Positions 51,895-63,700 are shown, counted from the first letter of the stretch. The stretch: DNA of 64,000 nt from Aquitalea palustris (GCF_003693445.1 NZ_RFAR01000001.1:1-64000); one strand, 5' to 3'. Program-made: numbers and translations. Notes: generated by a model from the letters alone, not told the origin.

Positions 51895-53529
51895 TTACAT
51901 ATTGGGATAGTTGGGGCCACCGCCACCTTCCGGTGTGCACCAGTTGATGTTCTGACTGGGGTCCTTGATATCACAGGTTTTGCAGTGCACGCAGTTCTGC
52001 GCATTGATCTGCAGACGCGGGCTGCCTTCTTCCTGACCGACAATTTCATACACGCCGGCCGGGCAATAGCGCTGCTCCGGGGCATCGTACTTGGCCAGAT
52101 TGAAACTGATCGGCACGGCGGCGTCTTTCAGCTTCAAGTGCGGCGGCTGGTCTTCGCTGTGATTGGTGTTGGAGATGAACACCGAGGACAGGCGGTCGAA
52201 GGTCAGCACACCATCCGGCTTGGGATAATCGATACGGCTGCATTCGCTGGCAGGGCGCAGGGCTTCGTGATCGGCATGCTTGTGACGCAGTGTCCACGGT
52301 GCCTTGCCACGGAACAGGAAGGTGTCGATGGCCGAGTAGATCATCGCCGGCCACAGGCCCCAGCGGAAGGACGGGCGGATATTGCGCACCTGGTGCAGTT
52401 CTTCGTGCAGCCAGCTTTGCTTGAAGCTGGCGGAATAGCCAACGGCTTGCTGTCCCTGTACTTCCGGGTTGGCCTGCAGCAGCTCGAATACGGCATCGGC
52501 GGCCAGCATGGCCGACTTCATCGCGGTATGGGTACCCTTGATCTTCGGCACATTGAGGAAGCCGGCAGTGTCTCCCACCAGCAAACCACCGGGGAAGGTG
52601 AGTTTGGGCAGACTCTGGATGCCGCCTTCGGACAAGGCACGCGCGCCATAGCTCAGGCGACGGCCGCCTTCGAACACGCCCTTGATGGCCGGGTGGGTCT
52701 TGAAGCGCTGGAACTCTTCGAACGGCGACAGATAGGGGTTGGTGTAATCCAGACCCACCACATAGCCCACCACCACCTGATTGTCTTCCAGGTGGTACAT
52801 GAAGGAGCCGCCATAGGTGGCGGTGTCCACCGGCCAGCCCACGGTATGGGTAATGGTGCCCGGCTTGTGGTTTTCCGGTTTGACTTCCCACAGTTCCTTG
52901 ATGCCGATGCCGTAGGTTTGCGGGTCGGCACCATCACGCAGGCCAAAGCGTTCGAACAGCATCTTGGTGAGCGAGCCACGACAGCCTTCGGCAAAAATGG
53001 TTTGTTTTGCCCACAGCTCCATGCCCGGCTCGCCCGGTTCATCGCCCAGTTTGCCGGTCCCCATGGCACCGGTGGCCACGCCCTTGACCGAGCCGTCGGC
53101 GTGATACAGCACTTCGGCAGCGGCAAAGCCAGGGTAGATTTCCACGCCCAGCGCTTCGGCCTGCTCGCCCAGCCAGCGGCAGAAATTGCCCAGGCTGACA
53201 ATGTAGTTGCCGTGATTGTGCATCTGCGGCGGGGTGGGCAGCTGGATGGATTCGGTTTCCGTCAGGTAGAGGAAACGGTCAGACAGCGCCGGGGTATTGA
53301 GCGGCGCGCCCTTTTCTTTCCAGTCCGGTATCAGCTCAGCCAGTGCGCCGGTTTCAATCACGGCACCCGACAGGATATGAGCGCCGATTTCCGAGCCCTT
53401 TTCCAGCAGACAGACACTGATTTCCTGGCCCTTGGCCTCGGCCACTTGCTTCAGGCGAATCGCGGCAGACAGCCCGGCAGGGCCGCCGCCGACGATTACT
53501 ACGTCGTATTCCATATAATCGCGTTGCAC
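51895..53529 (-). CDS. Electron transfer flavoprotein-ubiquinone oxidoreductase
   Basis: A 544-residue FAD/[4Fe-4S] membrane-associated enzyme passing electrons from ETF (reduced by acyl-CoA dehydrogenases such as GcdH) to ubiquinone. The N-terminal FAD motif is [15 protein letters not shown]; the C-terminal cluster is held by CPAGVYEIV and [13 protein letters not shown]. Two adjacent GTG codons start the frame. The second (53529) is chosen because AAGGAG lies five bases upstream and the resulting QRDYMEYD start fits homologues; an internal ATG is at 53514. It is followed upstream by CoA-transferase and GcdH genes. Confidence 0.94.
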   Translation of the reverse strand: MQRDYMEYDVVIVGGGPAGLSAAIRLKQVAEAKGQEISVCLLEKGSEIGAHILSGAVIETGALAELIPDWKEKGAPLNTPALSDRFLYLTETESIQLPTPPQMHNHGNYIVSLGNFCRWLGEQAEALGVEIYPGFAAAEVLYHADGSVKGVATGAMGTGKLGDEPGEPGMELWAKQTIFAEGCRGSLTKMLFERFGLRDGADPQTYGIGIKELWEVKPENHKPGTITHTVGWPVDTATYGGSFMYHLEDNQVVVGYVVGLDYTNPYLSPFEEFQRFKTHPAIKGVFEGGRRLSYGARALSEGGIQSLPKLTFPGGLLVGDTAGFLNVPKIKGTHTAMKSAMLAADAVFELLQANPEVQGQQAVGYSASFKQSWLHEELHQVRNIRPSFRWGLWPAMIYSAIDTFLFRGKAPWTLRHKHADHEALRPASECSRIDYPKPDGVLTFDRLSSVFISNTNHSEDQPPHLKLKDAAVPISFNLAKYDAPEQRYCPAGVYEIVGQEEGSPRLQINAQNCVHCKTCDIKDPSQNINWCTPEGGGGPNYPNM

Positions 53530-53619
53530 CACATCTCCTTTGCGCCCGGTGGGCTGTCCTTATTGGCTGGCAGTCATCATGCAATGAAGCGGCCTTGCTC
53601 GTCAAAATCAAACAAGCGT

Positions 53620-54810
53620 TTAAACGGTGCCTTGCTCACGCAGTGTGGCAATCCTGGCAGCGTCGTAGCCCAGCGCGCGCAGTACGTCGTCGGTATGTTC
53701 ACCCAGTTTGGGAGGGGCCTGATTGTACTCGACTGGCGTGCCGGAAAGTTTGATCGGACACCCTACCAAGGGCACATTTTGCCCTACGCTGTCCTGCAAG
53801 TGTATTTCCATGCCGCGGTGTTGAATCTGCGGATCGCGGAAGGCTTCATCCACGGTATTGATCGGACCGCAGGGTACACCGGCTTCATCTAGCCGTTTCA
53901 ACCATTGCTCGCGGGTATTGCCCATGAAGGCTTCGGCCAGCACGGGTACCACGCTGTCGCGGTATTTGACCCGCTGCGGATTGCTGGCAAAGCGCTCGTC
54001 GTCGGCCAGTGCCGGCAGGCCAATCACCTGGCACACCGCACGGAATTGCTTGTCGTTACCGCAGGCCAGAATGAAATGCCCATCAGCACAGGCAAACACC
54101 TGATAGGGCACGATATTGGCATGGGCATTGCCCAGCCGTGGCGGCACTTGCTGGCCGATCAGCCAGTTCATATTGATGTTAGCCAAAGACGCCAGCGCGC
54201 AATCGAACAGCGCCATGTCGATGTACTGCCCCTTGCCGCTGCTCTGACGCGCGATGATGGCCGCCAGAATGGCATTGCTGGCGTAGATGCCGGTAAACAG
54301 GTCGGTGACCGCCACGCCCACCTTGTGTGGTTCGCCGTTGGCCGGGCCGGTAATGCTCATCAGGCCGGACATGCCCTGCACGATGTAGTCGTAGCCGGGC
54401 AGTTCGGCATAGGGGCCATCCTGACCAAAGCCGGTAATGGAGCAATACACCAGCCGCGGATTGAGCTGGCTGAGGCTGTCGTAATCCAGCCCGTATTTTT
54501 TCAGGCCGCCCACCTTGTAGTTTTCAATCACCACGTCGGCATCACGCGCCAGTGCCCGCACAATCTCCTGCCCTTCCGGCTTGGTGATGTCCACCGTCAC
54601 CGAGCGTTTGCCACGGTTGGCGCACAAAAAATAGGCCGCCGTGCCATCCGGCAGGCTGGGCGGTGCCCACTGCCGGGTATCGTCGCCGGCACCGGGCCGC
54701 TCGACCTTGAGCACTTCGGCACCCAGGTCGGCCAGCAACTGGCCCGCCCAGGGGCCGGCCAGTACACGGGATAGATCCAGAACCTTGATGCCTGCGAGTG
54801 CGCCCGCCAT
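53620..54810 (-). CDS. CaiB/BaiF family (class III) CoA transferase, probably glutarate-specific
   Basis: A 396-residue class III CoA transferase. VLDLSRVLAGPWAGQLLADLGAEV, the catalytic aspartate in KGQYIDMALFD, and GEHTDDVLRALGY are family landmarks. It lies next to glutaryl-CoA dehydrogenase, so succinyl-CoA:glutarate CoA transfer (SUGCT-like) is the likely job: glutarate from lysine or tryptophan breakdown becomes glutaryl-CoA. The ATG at 54810 is at the family start; the longer frame has no support. Confidence 0.9.
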   Translation of the reverse strand: MAGALAGIKVLDLSRVLAGPWAGQLLADLGAEVLKVERPGAGDDTRQWAPPSLPDGTAAYFLCANRGKRSVTVDITKPEGQEIVRALARDADVVIENYKVGGLKKYGLDYDSLSQLNPRLVYCSITGFGQDGPYAELPGYDYIVQGMSGLMSITGPANGEPHKVGVAVTDLFTGIYASNAILAAIIARQSSGKGQYIDMALFDCALASLANINMNWLIGQQVPPRLGNAHANIVPYQVFACADGHFILACGNDKQFRAVCQVIGLPALADDERFASNPQRVKYRDSVVPVLAEAFMGNTREQWLKRLDEAGVPCGPINTVDEAFRDPQIQHRGMEIHLQDSVGQNVPLVGCPIKLSGTPVEYNQAPPKLGEHTDDVLRALGYDAARIATLREQGTV

Positions 54811-54991
54811 GGTGTTCTCCTGATTGGTTTGATGGCCGCTGCAACAGCAACCGGATGGACAGAGTGATGCTGCCGCCACGGCAGCCGCATTACGCTGTGC
54901 ACCAAAAAAAGGGCCCGGTACTCACCGGGCCTCACAAGGACAGACAGGAACCAACAACAGGGGCAGGTGGAGCCATGCCCCCGCTGTGCTA

Positions 54992-56179
54992 TCAGGCAAA
55001 TGCCTGAATACCGGTCTGGGCTCGGCCCAGAATCAGGGCATGCACATCATGCGTGCCCTCATAAGTGTTGACGGCTTCCAGGTTCATCACATGGCGGATG
55101 ACGTGGAATTCGTCGGCAATGCCGTTGCCACCGTGCATATCGCGAGCGATACGGGCGATGTCCAGCGACTTGCCGCAATTGTTGCGCTTGATCAGCGAAA
55201 TCATTTCCGGCGCTGCCTTGCCTTCGTCCAGCAGACGGCCGACACGGATGGCTGCCTGCAGGCCCAGGGCGATTTCAGTCTGCATATTGGCTAGTTTCAG
55301 CTGGATCAGCTGGGTGGCAGCCAGCGGGCGACCAAACTGCTTGCGATCCAGCGTGTATTGGCGGGCAGCATGCCAGCAGAATTCGGCAGCCCCCATGGCG
55401 CCCCAGGCGATACCGAAGCGGGCCTTGTTCAGGCAGCCGAACGGGCCTTTCAGACCCTTCACACCCGGCAGGATGGCATCTTCCGGCACCAGTACTTCGT
55501 CCATGACGATTTCGCCGGTGATGGAGGCGCGCAGGCTGAACTTGCCGTGAATCTTCGGTGCCGACAGGCCCTTCATGCCTTTTTCCAGCACGAACCCACG
55601 GATCTCGCCTTCATCATCCTTGGCCCATACCACGAATACATCGGCCACCGGGCTGTTGGTGATCCACATCTTGCTGCCGGACAGCACATAGCCGCCGTCT
55701 ACCTTGCGGGCGCGGGTTTTCATGCCGGCCGGGTCGGAGCCGGCATCCGGCTCGGTCAGGCCGAAACAGCCCACCCATTCACCAGTGGCCAGCTTGGGCA
55801 GGTATTTGTCTTTCTGTGCTTCCGAGCCATAGGCCCAGATCGGGTGCATCACTAGGCTGGACTGCACGCTCATGGCCGAGCGGTAACCGGAATCGACACG
55901 CTCCACTTCGCGGGCTACCAGGCCGTAAGCCACGTGGCTGAGACCGGCACAGCCATAACCGTCGATGGTGCAGCCCAGCAGGCCCAGTTCGCCCATCTCG
56001 CTCATGATTTCGCGATCGAAGCGTTCTTCACGATTGGCCGTCAGCACGCGCGGCATCAGGCGATCCTGGCAATAGGCTTCTGCGGTCTGCTGGACCAGAC
56101 GTTCTTCTTCGGTCAGCTGATCGGCCAGCAGGAAGGGATCTTCCCAGGCAAAGGGTGCGCGGCTGTTGGATGCGGCCAT
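54992..56179 (-). CDS. gcdH: Glutaryl-CoA dehydrogenase
   Basis: A 395-residue acyl-CoA dehydrogenase that oxidises and decarboxylates glutaryl-CoA to crotonyl-CoA, giving electrons to [19 protein letters not shown] is the GcdH-type N-terminus; the catalytic Glu lies in [19 protein letters not shown], and [14 protein letters not shown] and [17 protein letters not shown] are present. AGGAG precedes the ATG at 56179. Its promoter region carries two IclR-type operator repeats (56205-56239). Confidence 0.95.
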   Translation of the reverse strand: MAASNSRAPFAWEDPFLLADQLTEEERLVQQTAEAYCQDRLMPRVLTANREERFDREIMSEMGELGLLGCTIDGYGCAGLSHVAYGLVAREVERVDSGYRSAMSVQSSLVMHPIWAYGSEAQKDKYLPKLATGEWVGCFGLTEPDAGSDPAGMKTRARKVDGGYVLSGSKMWITNSPVADVFVVWAKDDEGEIRGFVLEKGMKGLSAPKIHGKFSLRASITGEIVMDEVLVPEDAILPGVKGLKGPFGCLNKARFGIAWGAMGAAEFCWHAARQYTLDRKQFGRPLAATQLIQLKLANMQTEIALGLQAAIRVGRLLDEGKAAPEMISLIKRNNCGKSLDIARIARDMHGGNGIADEFHVIRHVMNLEAVNTYEGTHDVHALILGRAQTGIQAFA

Positions 56180-56204
56180 CGAGAGTTCTCCTTGGTTTTG
56201 CTTG

Positions 56205-56239
56205 TTCCGCATTGCGGAATTGCGTTTTACATTGCAGAA
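56205..56239. promoter_or_regulatory. Tandem IclR-type operators between gcdH and iclR
   Basis: Two 15-bp repeats with an ATT centre: TTCCGC-ATT-GCGGAA (56205-56219, perfect palindrome) and TTTTAC-ATT-GCAGAA (56225-56239, degenerate left arm). Their centres are 20 bp apart, about two helical turns, so two regulator dimers would sit on the same face of the DNA. They lie between divergent gcdH and the IclR-family gene. Confidence 0.75.
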
Positions 56240-56370
56240 TAGACTAACAACTCCAAATTCGGCTGTAAAGCGTTTTGTTTGATCCTGGCCACAAGCAGGC
56301 TATGCTTGCCGCTCGCGCCGCAGCGCCAGGCTGGAAAATCCAGGCCATCAAGATAGAAATGAGGAAAGCA

Positions 56371-57144
56371 ATGCAGGAAGAGGATGACAAGGACCGGCTA
56401 TTCGTCACCGCGCTGGCGCGGGGTTTGCAGGTATTGGCGGCGTTCCGCCCCGGCGAATCGGCGCTGTCCAACCTGGAAATCGCCAAGCGTACCGGCCTGC
56501 CCAAGTCCACTGTGTCACGCCTGACTTACACCCTGACCAAGCTGGGTCATTTGTCGCAGGATGAACACAGCGGCTTTTACCGCCTGGGGGTAGCGCTGCT
56601 GGCATTGGGCTCGGTGGTGCTGGCCAGCTATGACATCCGCCAGGTAGCCGGCCCGCTGATGCGGGAATTTGCCTTGGAAAACAATGTGTCGATCAGCCTG
56701 GCCATGCGCGATGGCACGGATATGGTGTACCTGGAAACCTGCCGCAGTCAGTCACGGGTCAGCGTACAGCTGACCGTGGGCTCGCGGGTGCCGATAGCCA
56801 CCACCGCCATTGGCCGGGCCTTTTATGCCGGCCTGCCGGATAGCACACGCCGTCAGCTGGATGGCGAACTGGCTGCACGCTATGGCGAGCGCTGGCCGGC
56901 CTTGCAGCAGCGTCTGCAACAGGCCAGCGCGGAATATCAGCGCTGCGGCTACTCGGCATCGTTTGGCGAATACGAACCGGACGTGATGGCCGTGGGCGTG
57001 CACCTGCCCTCCCCCAACCCGGGCCAGCCGCCAATGAGCCTGAACGCCAGCGGCCCGGCCTTTGCCTTCACGACCGAAGTGATGCAGCAGCAAGTGGCCC
57101 CGGCGCTGATTGCCCTGCGCCAGCGCATTGTGCCGGTGGCCTGA
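56371..57144 (+). CDS. IclR-family transcriptional regulator
   Basis: A 257-residue regulator with an N-terminal winged helix (SNLEIAKRTGLPKSTVSRLTYTL, about 32-54) and a C-terminal effector-binding GAF-like domain (TAIGRAFYAGL; CGYSASFGEYEPDVMAVGV). The ATG at 56371 has GAGGA six bases upstream. Divergent from gcdH with tandem palindromes between them, it probably controls glutarate catabolism and itself. The likely effector is glutarate or glutaryl-CoA (inference). Confidence 0.9.
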   Translation: MQEEDDKDRLFVTALARGLQVLAAFRPGESALSNLEIAKRTGLPKSTVSRLTYTLTKLGHLSQDEHSGFYRLGVALLALGSVVLASYDIRQVAGPLMREFALENNVSISLAMRDGTDMVYLETCRSQSRVSVQLTVGSRVPIATTAIGRAFYAGLPDSTRRQLDGELAARYGERWPALQQRLQQASAEYQRCGYSASFGEYEPDVMAVGVHLPSPNPGQPPMSLNASGPAFAFTTEVMQQQVAPALIALRQRIVPVA

Positions 57145-57165
57145 TCTGCCGCGCCAGATAGCAAA

Positions 57166-57245
57166 AAGCCGCCTGATGGCGGCTTCTGGCTGCTGACAAA
57201 GTAAGTTGGTTCGATTGCGCGGGACCCGGCGAAGCCGGGCCTTTC
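57166..57245. terminator. Two terminator hairpins after iclR
   Basis: AAGCCGCC-TGAT-GGCGGCTT (57166-57185) has T-runs in the minus direction, and GGACCCGGC-GAA-GCCGGGCC followed by TTTCT (57222-57245) points in the plus direction. They serve convergent iclR (+) and CBS-domain (-) genes. Confidence 0.7.
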
Positions 57246-57295
57246 TGCTAGCTTATTGATTCCGCAGCCTTACTATCCATTCCCAATCCCCCGGC

Positions 57296-57342
57296 CCTTG
57301 CCCTGCAAGGGCGCCTCGCTTTCTTTGCAGAAAGCGAGAGGC
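57296..57342. repeat. Double-hairpin intergenic element
   Basis: Two adjoining inverted repeats: CCCTTG-CCCTG-CAAGGG, and CTCGCTTTC-6-GAAAGCGAG (57315-57338). There is no T-run, so this is not a terminator. It may be a copy of a dispersed REP-like element; only one copy is recognisable in the window. Confidence 0.4.
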
Positions 57343-57367
57343 ATTTGTCAAAAATCTGACCACGCAA

Positions 57368-57802
57368 TCAGGCGCTCTGGATATAGTGCACCAGCTGGTT
57401 GATCACCTGCGCCTGCTCCTGAATGGTGGCATGCACCAGGTCGCCAATGGACAACATGCCCTGCACCGTCTTGCCCTCCAGCACCGGCAGGTGACGGATG
57501 TGTTTTTCCGTCATCAGCGCCATGCACTGGTCGGAGTTCTGGTCTGGCGTGACATACACCACCTTGCTGGTCATGATGTCGCGGATGCGGGTGCCGGCAG
57601 AAGTACGCCCCTGCAGCACGATGCGCCGCGCATAGTCACGTTCGGAGAATATCCCCACCACATCGCCCCCCTCCATCACCAGCACGGCACCGATGTCGTG
57701 CTCTGCCATCACCTGCAAAGCCTGAAACACGGTACTTTCCGGCGATACCGTCACCAGCACACGCCCGGACTTCTGCTCCAGCAACTGTCTGACTGTCTGC
57801 AT
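57368..57802 (-). CDS. CBS-domain pair protein
   Basis: A 144-residue stand-alone Bateman module with two CBS domains (about 5-60 and 72-130): VFQALQVMAEHDIGAVLVMEGGDVVGIFSERDYARRI is typical of the first, RDIMTSKVVYVTPDQNS and HIRHLPVLEG of the second. It would bind adenine nucleotides and sense energy or redox state. AGGAGG with spacing 5 supports the ATG at 57802. Function unknown. Confidence 0.93.
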   Translation of the reverse strand: MQTVRQLLEQKSGRVLVTVSPESTVFQALQVMAEHDIGAVLVMEGGDVVGIFSERDYARRIVLQGRTSAGTRIRDIMTSKVVYVTPDQNSDQCMALMTEKHIRHLPVLEGKTVQGMLSIGDLVHATIQEQAQVINQLVHYIQSA

Positions 57803-57923
57803 TGCACCCTCCTGTTCGGCCACGAGAACCTGAAACAACCTGTTTCAATACTATAGAACAAGACTGATCAACGAAATGGCACAAGGCATGCCGTGCGGAA
57901 GACATGCATGAAGCCGACCAATG

Positions 57924-57956
57924 AAAAAGGCCGGTCAACATCGCTGTTGCCGGCCT
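57924..57956 (-). terminator. Terminator of argB
   Basis: GGCCGG-T-CAACA / TGTTG-CCGGCC with a TCGC loop is followed on the minus strand by TTTTT, 20 bases past the argB stop. Confidence 0.9.
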
Positions 57957-57976
57957 GGCTTGTGTCTGGCTGACGC

Positions 57977-58921
<945 letters not shown>

Positions 58922-58948
58922 TCAAGCTACTGAACAGTGATTTATTAA

Positions 58949-58977
58949 TTGTCATGACAAGGCAATTGCACTACATT
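58949..58977 (+). promoter_or_regulatory. Candidate promoter and operator of the TetR gene
   Basis: A perfect 12-bp palindrome TTGTCATGACAA (58949-58960) contains a -35-like TTGTCA. A 17-base spacer leads to TACATT (58972-58977) as -10. Transcription would start around 58984, only five bases before the ATG at 58989, so the ATG at 59013 may be the true start. Confidence 0.5.
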
Positions 58978-58988
58978 GCCGGACATTA

Positions 58989-59657
58989 ATGAATATAGAT
59001 TCAGTTAAATCCATGACCGAAAACTGCCCTATCGCCCGCTGGCGCAGGAAAAAAGAAGCCCGCCCGGCGGAAATCCTGGATGCCGCCCTCAGCCAGTTTG
59101 TAGAAAAAGGCTATCGCGCCACCAAGATGGAAGACATTGCCCGTGCCGCTGGGGTGACCAAGGGCACGCCCTATCTGTATTTCCAGAACAAGGAAGAAAT
59201 TTTCAAGGCAATTGCCCGCGGCACCTTCGTGGCTAATCTGCAGCAGCTGGACAAGCTGGCCGATGATTTCGACGGTAGCGCCAGTGCCTTGCTTCATCAC
59301 ATGGTGGCGCACTGGTGGCAGGAAGTGGGCTGCTCCCCCTCCGCCGGCCTGTGCAAGCTGATGATTGCGGAAGCGGCCAATTTCCCCGAACTTGCCCGCT
59401 TCTACTTTGAAGAACTGATCGCCCCCAGCAACCAGCTGCTGAGCAGGGTGTTGCAACGTGGTATCGACAGTGGCGAATTCCGCGCCGTCCCGCTGGTGCA
59501 CACCGTTGATGCCTTGTTGGCTCCCTTGCTGACTACCATGATTTTCAGCCACTCCTTCGGCCAGTTGCCTGGCTGCTGCATCGGTTCCACCAAAGACCCG
59601 CTCGGCTTTCTGCAAGACGCGCTGGATCTGGTGCTGCACGGCCTGAAAAACAACTGA
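58989..59657 (+). CDS. TetR-family repressor of the efflux operon
   Basis: A 222-residue repressor. The HTH is ILDAALSQFVEKGYRATKMEDIARAAGVTKGTPYLYFQNKEEI, residues about 29-70; the C-terminal domain is the TetR_C type seen with RND pumps (AcrR/NalC style). It is followed 8 bases later by an RND adaptor gene. The start is uncertain: ATG at 58989 or 59013. Confidence 0.9.
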   Translation: MNIDSVKSMTENCPIARWRRKKEARPAEILDAALSQFVEKGYRATKMEDIARAAGVTKGTPYLYFQNKEEIFKAIARGTFVANLQQLDKLADDFDGSASALLHHMVAHWWQEVGCSPSAGLCKLMIAEAANFPELARFYFEELIAPSNQLLSRVLQRGIDSGEFRAVPLVHTVDALLAPLLTTMIFSHSFGQLPGCCIGSTKDPLGFLQDALDLVLHGLKNN

Positions 59658-59665
59658 CAGGAAAC

Positions 59666-60757
59666 ATGCCCATGTCCACCTCTCCCCACCTCTGGCGTTT
59701 TGCCCTGCTTGGCTTGCTACTGCTGGCCGGCTGCAGCAAACAGCAGGCCCCCAGCGAAGAAGTCCGCCCGGTACGCGTGGTCAGCGCCGGCCAGCACGGC
59801 ATAGACAATGGCAACAGCTTTGCCGGACAAGTCCGTGCCCGTACCGAAACCGACCTGGCCTTCCGCATCGGCGGCAAGGTCATCGCCAAGCTGGTCAATA
59901 GCGGCGAGCATGTGCGCAAAGGCCAGGTACTGGCGCGGCTGGATGCCAGTGACACCAGCCTGGACATCAACGCCAAGCAGGCACAACTGGCTGCGGCAGA
60001 ATCCGACCTTGCCCAACAGCAGCTCAATCTGAAGCGTTACCAGGAGCTGCTGGCCAAGCAATTCATCAGCCAGGCACAAGTGGACAGCCAGCAAAATGGC
60101 GTCAACGCCGCGCGCGCCAAGCGCGACGAGGCGCGCGCACAGCTGACCGCCAGCCGCAATCAGGGCAGCTACACCCAGTTGCTTGCCGATGCAGACGGCA
60201 TCGTCAGCCAGATGCTGGCCGAGCCGGGACAGGTGGTCGCCGCTGGCCAGGCCGTGGCAAGGCTGGCGCATGACGGCGAGCGCGAAGTCGCGATCCAGAT
60301 TCCGGAAAACGCCCTGGCCAGCGTGCGCCAGCAAAAGACCTTCACCATCAGCCTGTGGGCAGGCAAACAGCAGTACCAGGGTCAACTGCGCGAACTGGCC
60401 GGCGATGCCGATCCGGCCACCCGCACCTATGCCGCACGCATCACCCTGCCACAAGCCACTGGCCTGGCCCTGGGCCAAACAGCCACCGTGTCCTTGCCCA
60501 CGGCCAGCCATGGCGACAGCGCCGCCATGCGCCTGCCGCTGACCGCGTTGCTGGATGAGCAAGGCAAGCATGCACTGTGGATTGTCGATCCCAAGACGCT
60601 GCGCGTCAGCCGCCGCAGCGTCAGCGTCCTCAGCATCGACAGCGACACGGTCACCGTGCGTGGCGCACTGCAGCCAGGCGACCAGGTGGTGAGTGCCGGC
60701 GTGCACCTGCTGCACGAAGGCCAGCGCGTGCTCCTGCTGCAGCAAGGCGAACAGTAA
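59666..60757 (+). CDS. RND efflux periplasmic adaptor (MFP) lipoprotein
   Basis: A 363-residue membrane-fusion protein linking the RND pump to the outer membrane channel. It has a lipoprotein signal with LLAGC (Cys23), biotinyl-lipoyl half motifs (FRIGGKVIAKLVNSGEHVRKGQVLARLD; then ADGIVSQMLAEPGQVVAAGQAV), and a coiled hairpin of about 50 residues. AGGAAAC precedes the ATG. It overlaps the pump gene by one base (TAATG). Confidence 0.92.
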   Translation: MPMSTSPHLWRFALLGLLLLAGCSKQQAPSEEVRPVRVVSAGQHGIDNGNSFAGQVRARTETDLAFRIGGKVIAKLVNSGEHVRKGQVLARLDASDTSLDINAKQAQLAAAESDLAQQQLNLKRYQELLAKQFISQAQVDSQQNGVNAARAKRDEARAQLTASRNQGSYTQLLADADGIVSQMLAEPGQVVAAGQAVARLAHDGEREVAIQIPENALASVRQQKTFTISLWAGKQQYQGQLRELAGDADPATRTYAARITLPQATGLALGQTATVSLPTASHGDSAAMRLPLTALLDEQGKHALWIVDPKTLRVSRRSVSVLSIDSDTVTVRGALQPGDQVVSAGVHLLHEGQRVLLLQQGEQ

Positions 60758-63700
60758 TGAAGAAAATCAATCTGTCGGAATGGGCGCTACGCCACCAGGC
60801 ACTGGTGTTTTACTTCATGGTGATGCTGATGGTGTCCGGCCTGTGGGCCTACACCCAGCTGGGGCAGAAAGAAGACCCGGAATTCACCTTCAAGGCCATG
60901 CTGGTGCAGACCTACTGGCCGGGGGCAAAGGCCGAGGAGGTAGAACAGCAGGTCAGCGACCGGCTGGAAGAAAAGCTGCAGGAAATGCCGGAGCTCAAAT
61001 ATGTACAGAGCTACAGCAAACCGGGCGAATCGCTGTTGCTGGTTGCACTGCGTGAGGATGTTCCGGCCAAAAACGTGCCGGGCCTGTGGTATCAGGTGCG
61101 CAAGAAACTGGGTGATGTGCGCAGCAGCCTGCCAGCAAGCGCCCAGGGGCCCTTCTTCAACGACGAGTTCGGCGATACCTTCGGCAATATCTACGCCTTT
61201 ACCGGTGACGGCTTCAGCGCCGAAGAACTGCGCCGCTACGTCGACCGTGCCAAGGAAGAAATCCTGCGCGTGCCGGATGTGGGCAAGGTCAGCCTGGTGG
61301 GCGAGCAAAGCGAAAACATCTATATCGACCTGTCCAGTAGCAAGCTCGCTTCACTGGGACTGGACACCAGCACCATCTGGACTGCGCTGCAGCAGCAAAA
61401 CGCCATGCTGCCGGCCGGCAGTTACGAAACCGCCAGCGACCGCATCTGGGTACGCCCTACCGGTAATTACAGCACGGTGGAGGCCGTGGCCAACACACCC
61501 ATCGTGGCCAATGGCAAAACGCTGCGCCTGGGTGATATCGCCAGCATTCACCGTGGTTTCATCGACCCGCCCTCCTTCCGCATGCGCTTCAATGGCCAGC
61601 CGGCGCTGGGCTTGGCCATCAGCATGAAAAGCGGCGGTGATGTGCTGAAGCTGGGCGAGCATCTGGATGCGGCCTTGCAGCGGATCCAGGCCAAGCTGCC
61701 GGTAGGGATCCAGATCCATGCAGTGTCCGACCAGCCCAAGGTGGTCAAGGGCGCCGTCGGCGAATTCATGAGCTCGCTGATCGAGGCGGTACTGATCGTG
61801 CTGGCCGTCAGCTTCTTCAGCCTGGGCCTGCGTACCGGGGTGGTGGTGGCGCTGTCGATTCCGCTGGTGCTGGCCATGACCTTTCTGGCCATGTACTTCT
61901 TCAAGCTCGACCTGCAACGCATCTCGCTGGGTTCGCTGATCATCGCGCTGGGCCTCTTGGTGGACGATGCCATCATCGCCGTGGAAATGATGGCGCTGAA
62001 ACTGGAACAGGGCTGGAACAAGTTCCAGGCAGCGACTTATGCCTACACCAGCACCGCCTTCCCCATGCTCACCGGCACGCTGATTACCGCTGCTACCTTT
62101 CTGCCGGTGGGGCTGGCCAAATCCGATGCTGGCGAATACGTGTTCAGCCTGTTTGCCGTCGTCGGGCTGGCACTGATCCTGTCGTGGATTGTTGCCGTGG
62201 TATTTACGCCGTTTCTGGGCTACAAGCTGCTACCGGAACAGGCCATGCATCATCAGACGCATGATGTTTACCAGAAGCCCTTCTACATCCGCTTTCGGGC
62301 GCTGCTGGAATGGTGCTTGCACTACCGCAAGACGGTCATCGCCACCACGCTGGGCATTTTCGTGCTGTCCTTGCTAGCCTTCCGCCTGCTGGTGGCCCAG
62401 CAGTTCTTCCCCTCGTCCAACCGGCCGGAACTGATGGTGGACATGTGGCTGCCACGCGGTGCCAGTTTTGCCGCCACCGAAGGCGAGGTGAAAAAGCTGG
62501 AAACGCTGATCAAGCAGGACAAGAACGTGCTCAGTGTCACCAGCTATGTCGGTAGCGGCAGCCCGCGCTTCTATCTGCCGCTCGATCAGCAGCAACAGCA
62601 TCTGAACTACGCCCAGCTGATGGTGATGACCGGCGACGAGCATGTGCGCGAACAGGTCAAGGCGCGACTGGAGTCCATCTTCGACCACGATTTCCCGCTG
62701 GTGCGCGGCCGGGTAACCCGGCTGGAAAATGGCCCGCCGGTAGGCTACCCGGTACAGTTCCGCGTGATGGGACCGGATCACGACAAGATCCGCGCCATTG
62801 CCGCCCAGGTAGAGCAAAAAGTGCGCGCCCATCCGGCCAGCCGCCACGTCAACATCAACTGGGGCGAACAACAGAAAGCGCTGCGCATCACCCTGGACCA
62901 GGACAAGATCCGCCTGCTGGGCATCAACAGCCAGTCCTTGTCGCAGCAGCTGCAGATGCTGATTTCCGGTGCCACGGTTACCGACTATCGGGACGGTAAC
63001 CGTACCGTCGGCATCGTCGCCCGCCTGAACAAGCAGGAGCACAGCGACGTGGCCGCGCTGGGTGATGTGCAGGTACAAACCGCCAGTGGCCGCTTTGTGC
63101 CAGTCTCCCAGTTGGGCAAGATCGAATATCAACCGGAAGAATCCATCATCTGGCGGCGCAACCGCCTGCCCGCCATCACCGTCAATGCCGATGTGGCCGA
63201 CGGCGTACAAGGGGACGATGTGTCCGCGGCGCTGTGGCCGCAGATGCAGCAGCTGGAGGCTACCCTGCCGCTGGGTTATCACATCGAGCTGGGTGGTTCG
63301 ATGGAGTCCAGTGGCAATTCGCAGACCGCCATCGCCGCCGTCGCGCCCTTCATGATCGTGGTGGTGCTGACCCTGCTGATGCTGCAGCTGCAAAGCTTCC
63401 AGCGCACCCTGATGGTCTTGCTGACCGCACCGCTGGGCATGATAGGGGTCACCCTGACGCTGCTCATCTTCCATTCGCCCTTTGGCTTTGTCGCCATGCT
63501 GGGGGTGATTGCCCTGTCCGGCATGATCATGCGCAATTCGGTGATTCTGGTTGACCAGATCGAACAGGACATCCGCGAAGGCATAGACCGGCACGAAGCC
63601 ATCATCGGCTCGACGGTACGGCGCTTCCGCCCCATCATGCTGACGGCACTGGCCGCCATCCTGGCCATGATTCCGCTCACCCGCAGCACCTTCTGGGGGC

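Noticed and set aside
51985-53892. 635-codon open frame on the plus strand
   Set aside because: It is exactly antisense to the ETF-QO gene; its translation is His/Arg/Gln-rich as expected from reversed GC-rich codons, and the minus-strand protein has clear cofactor motifs.
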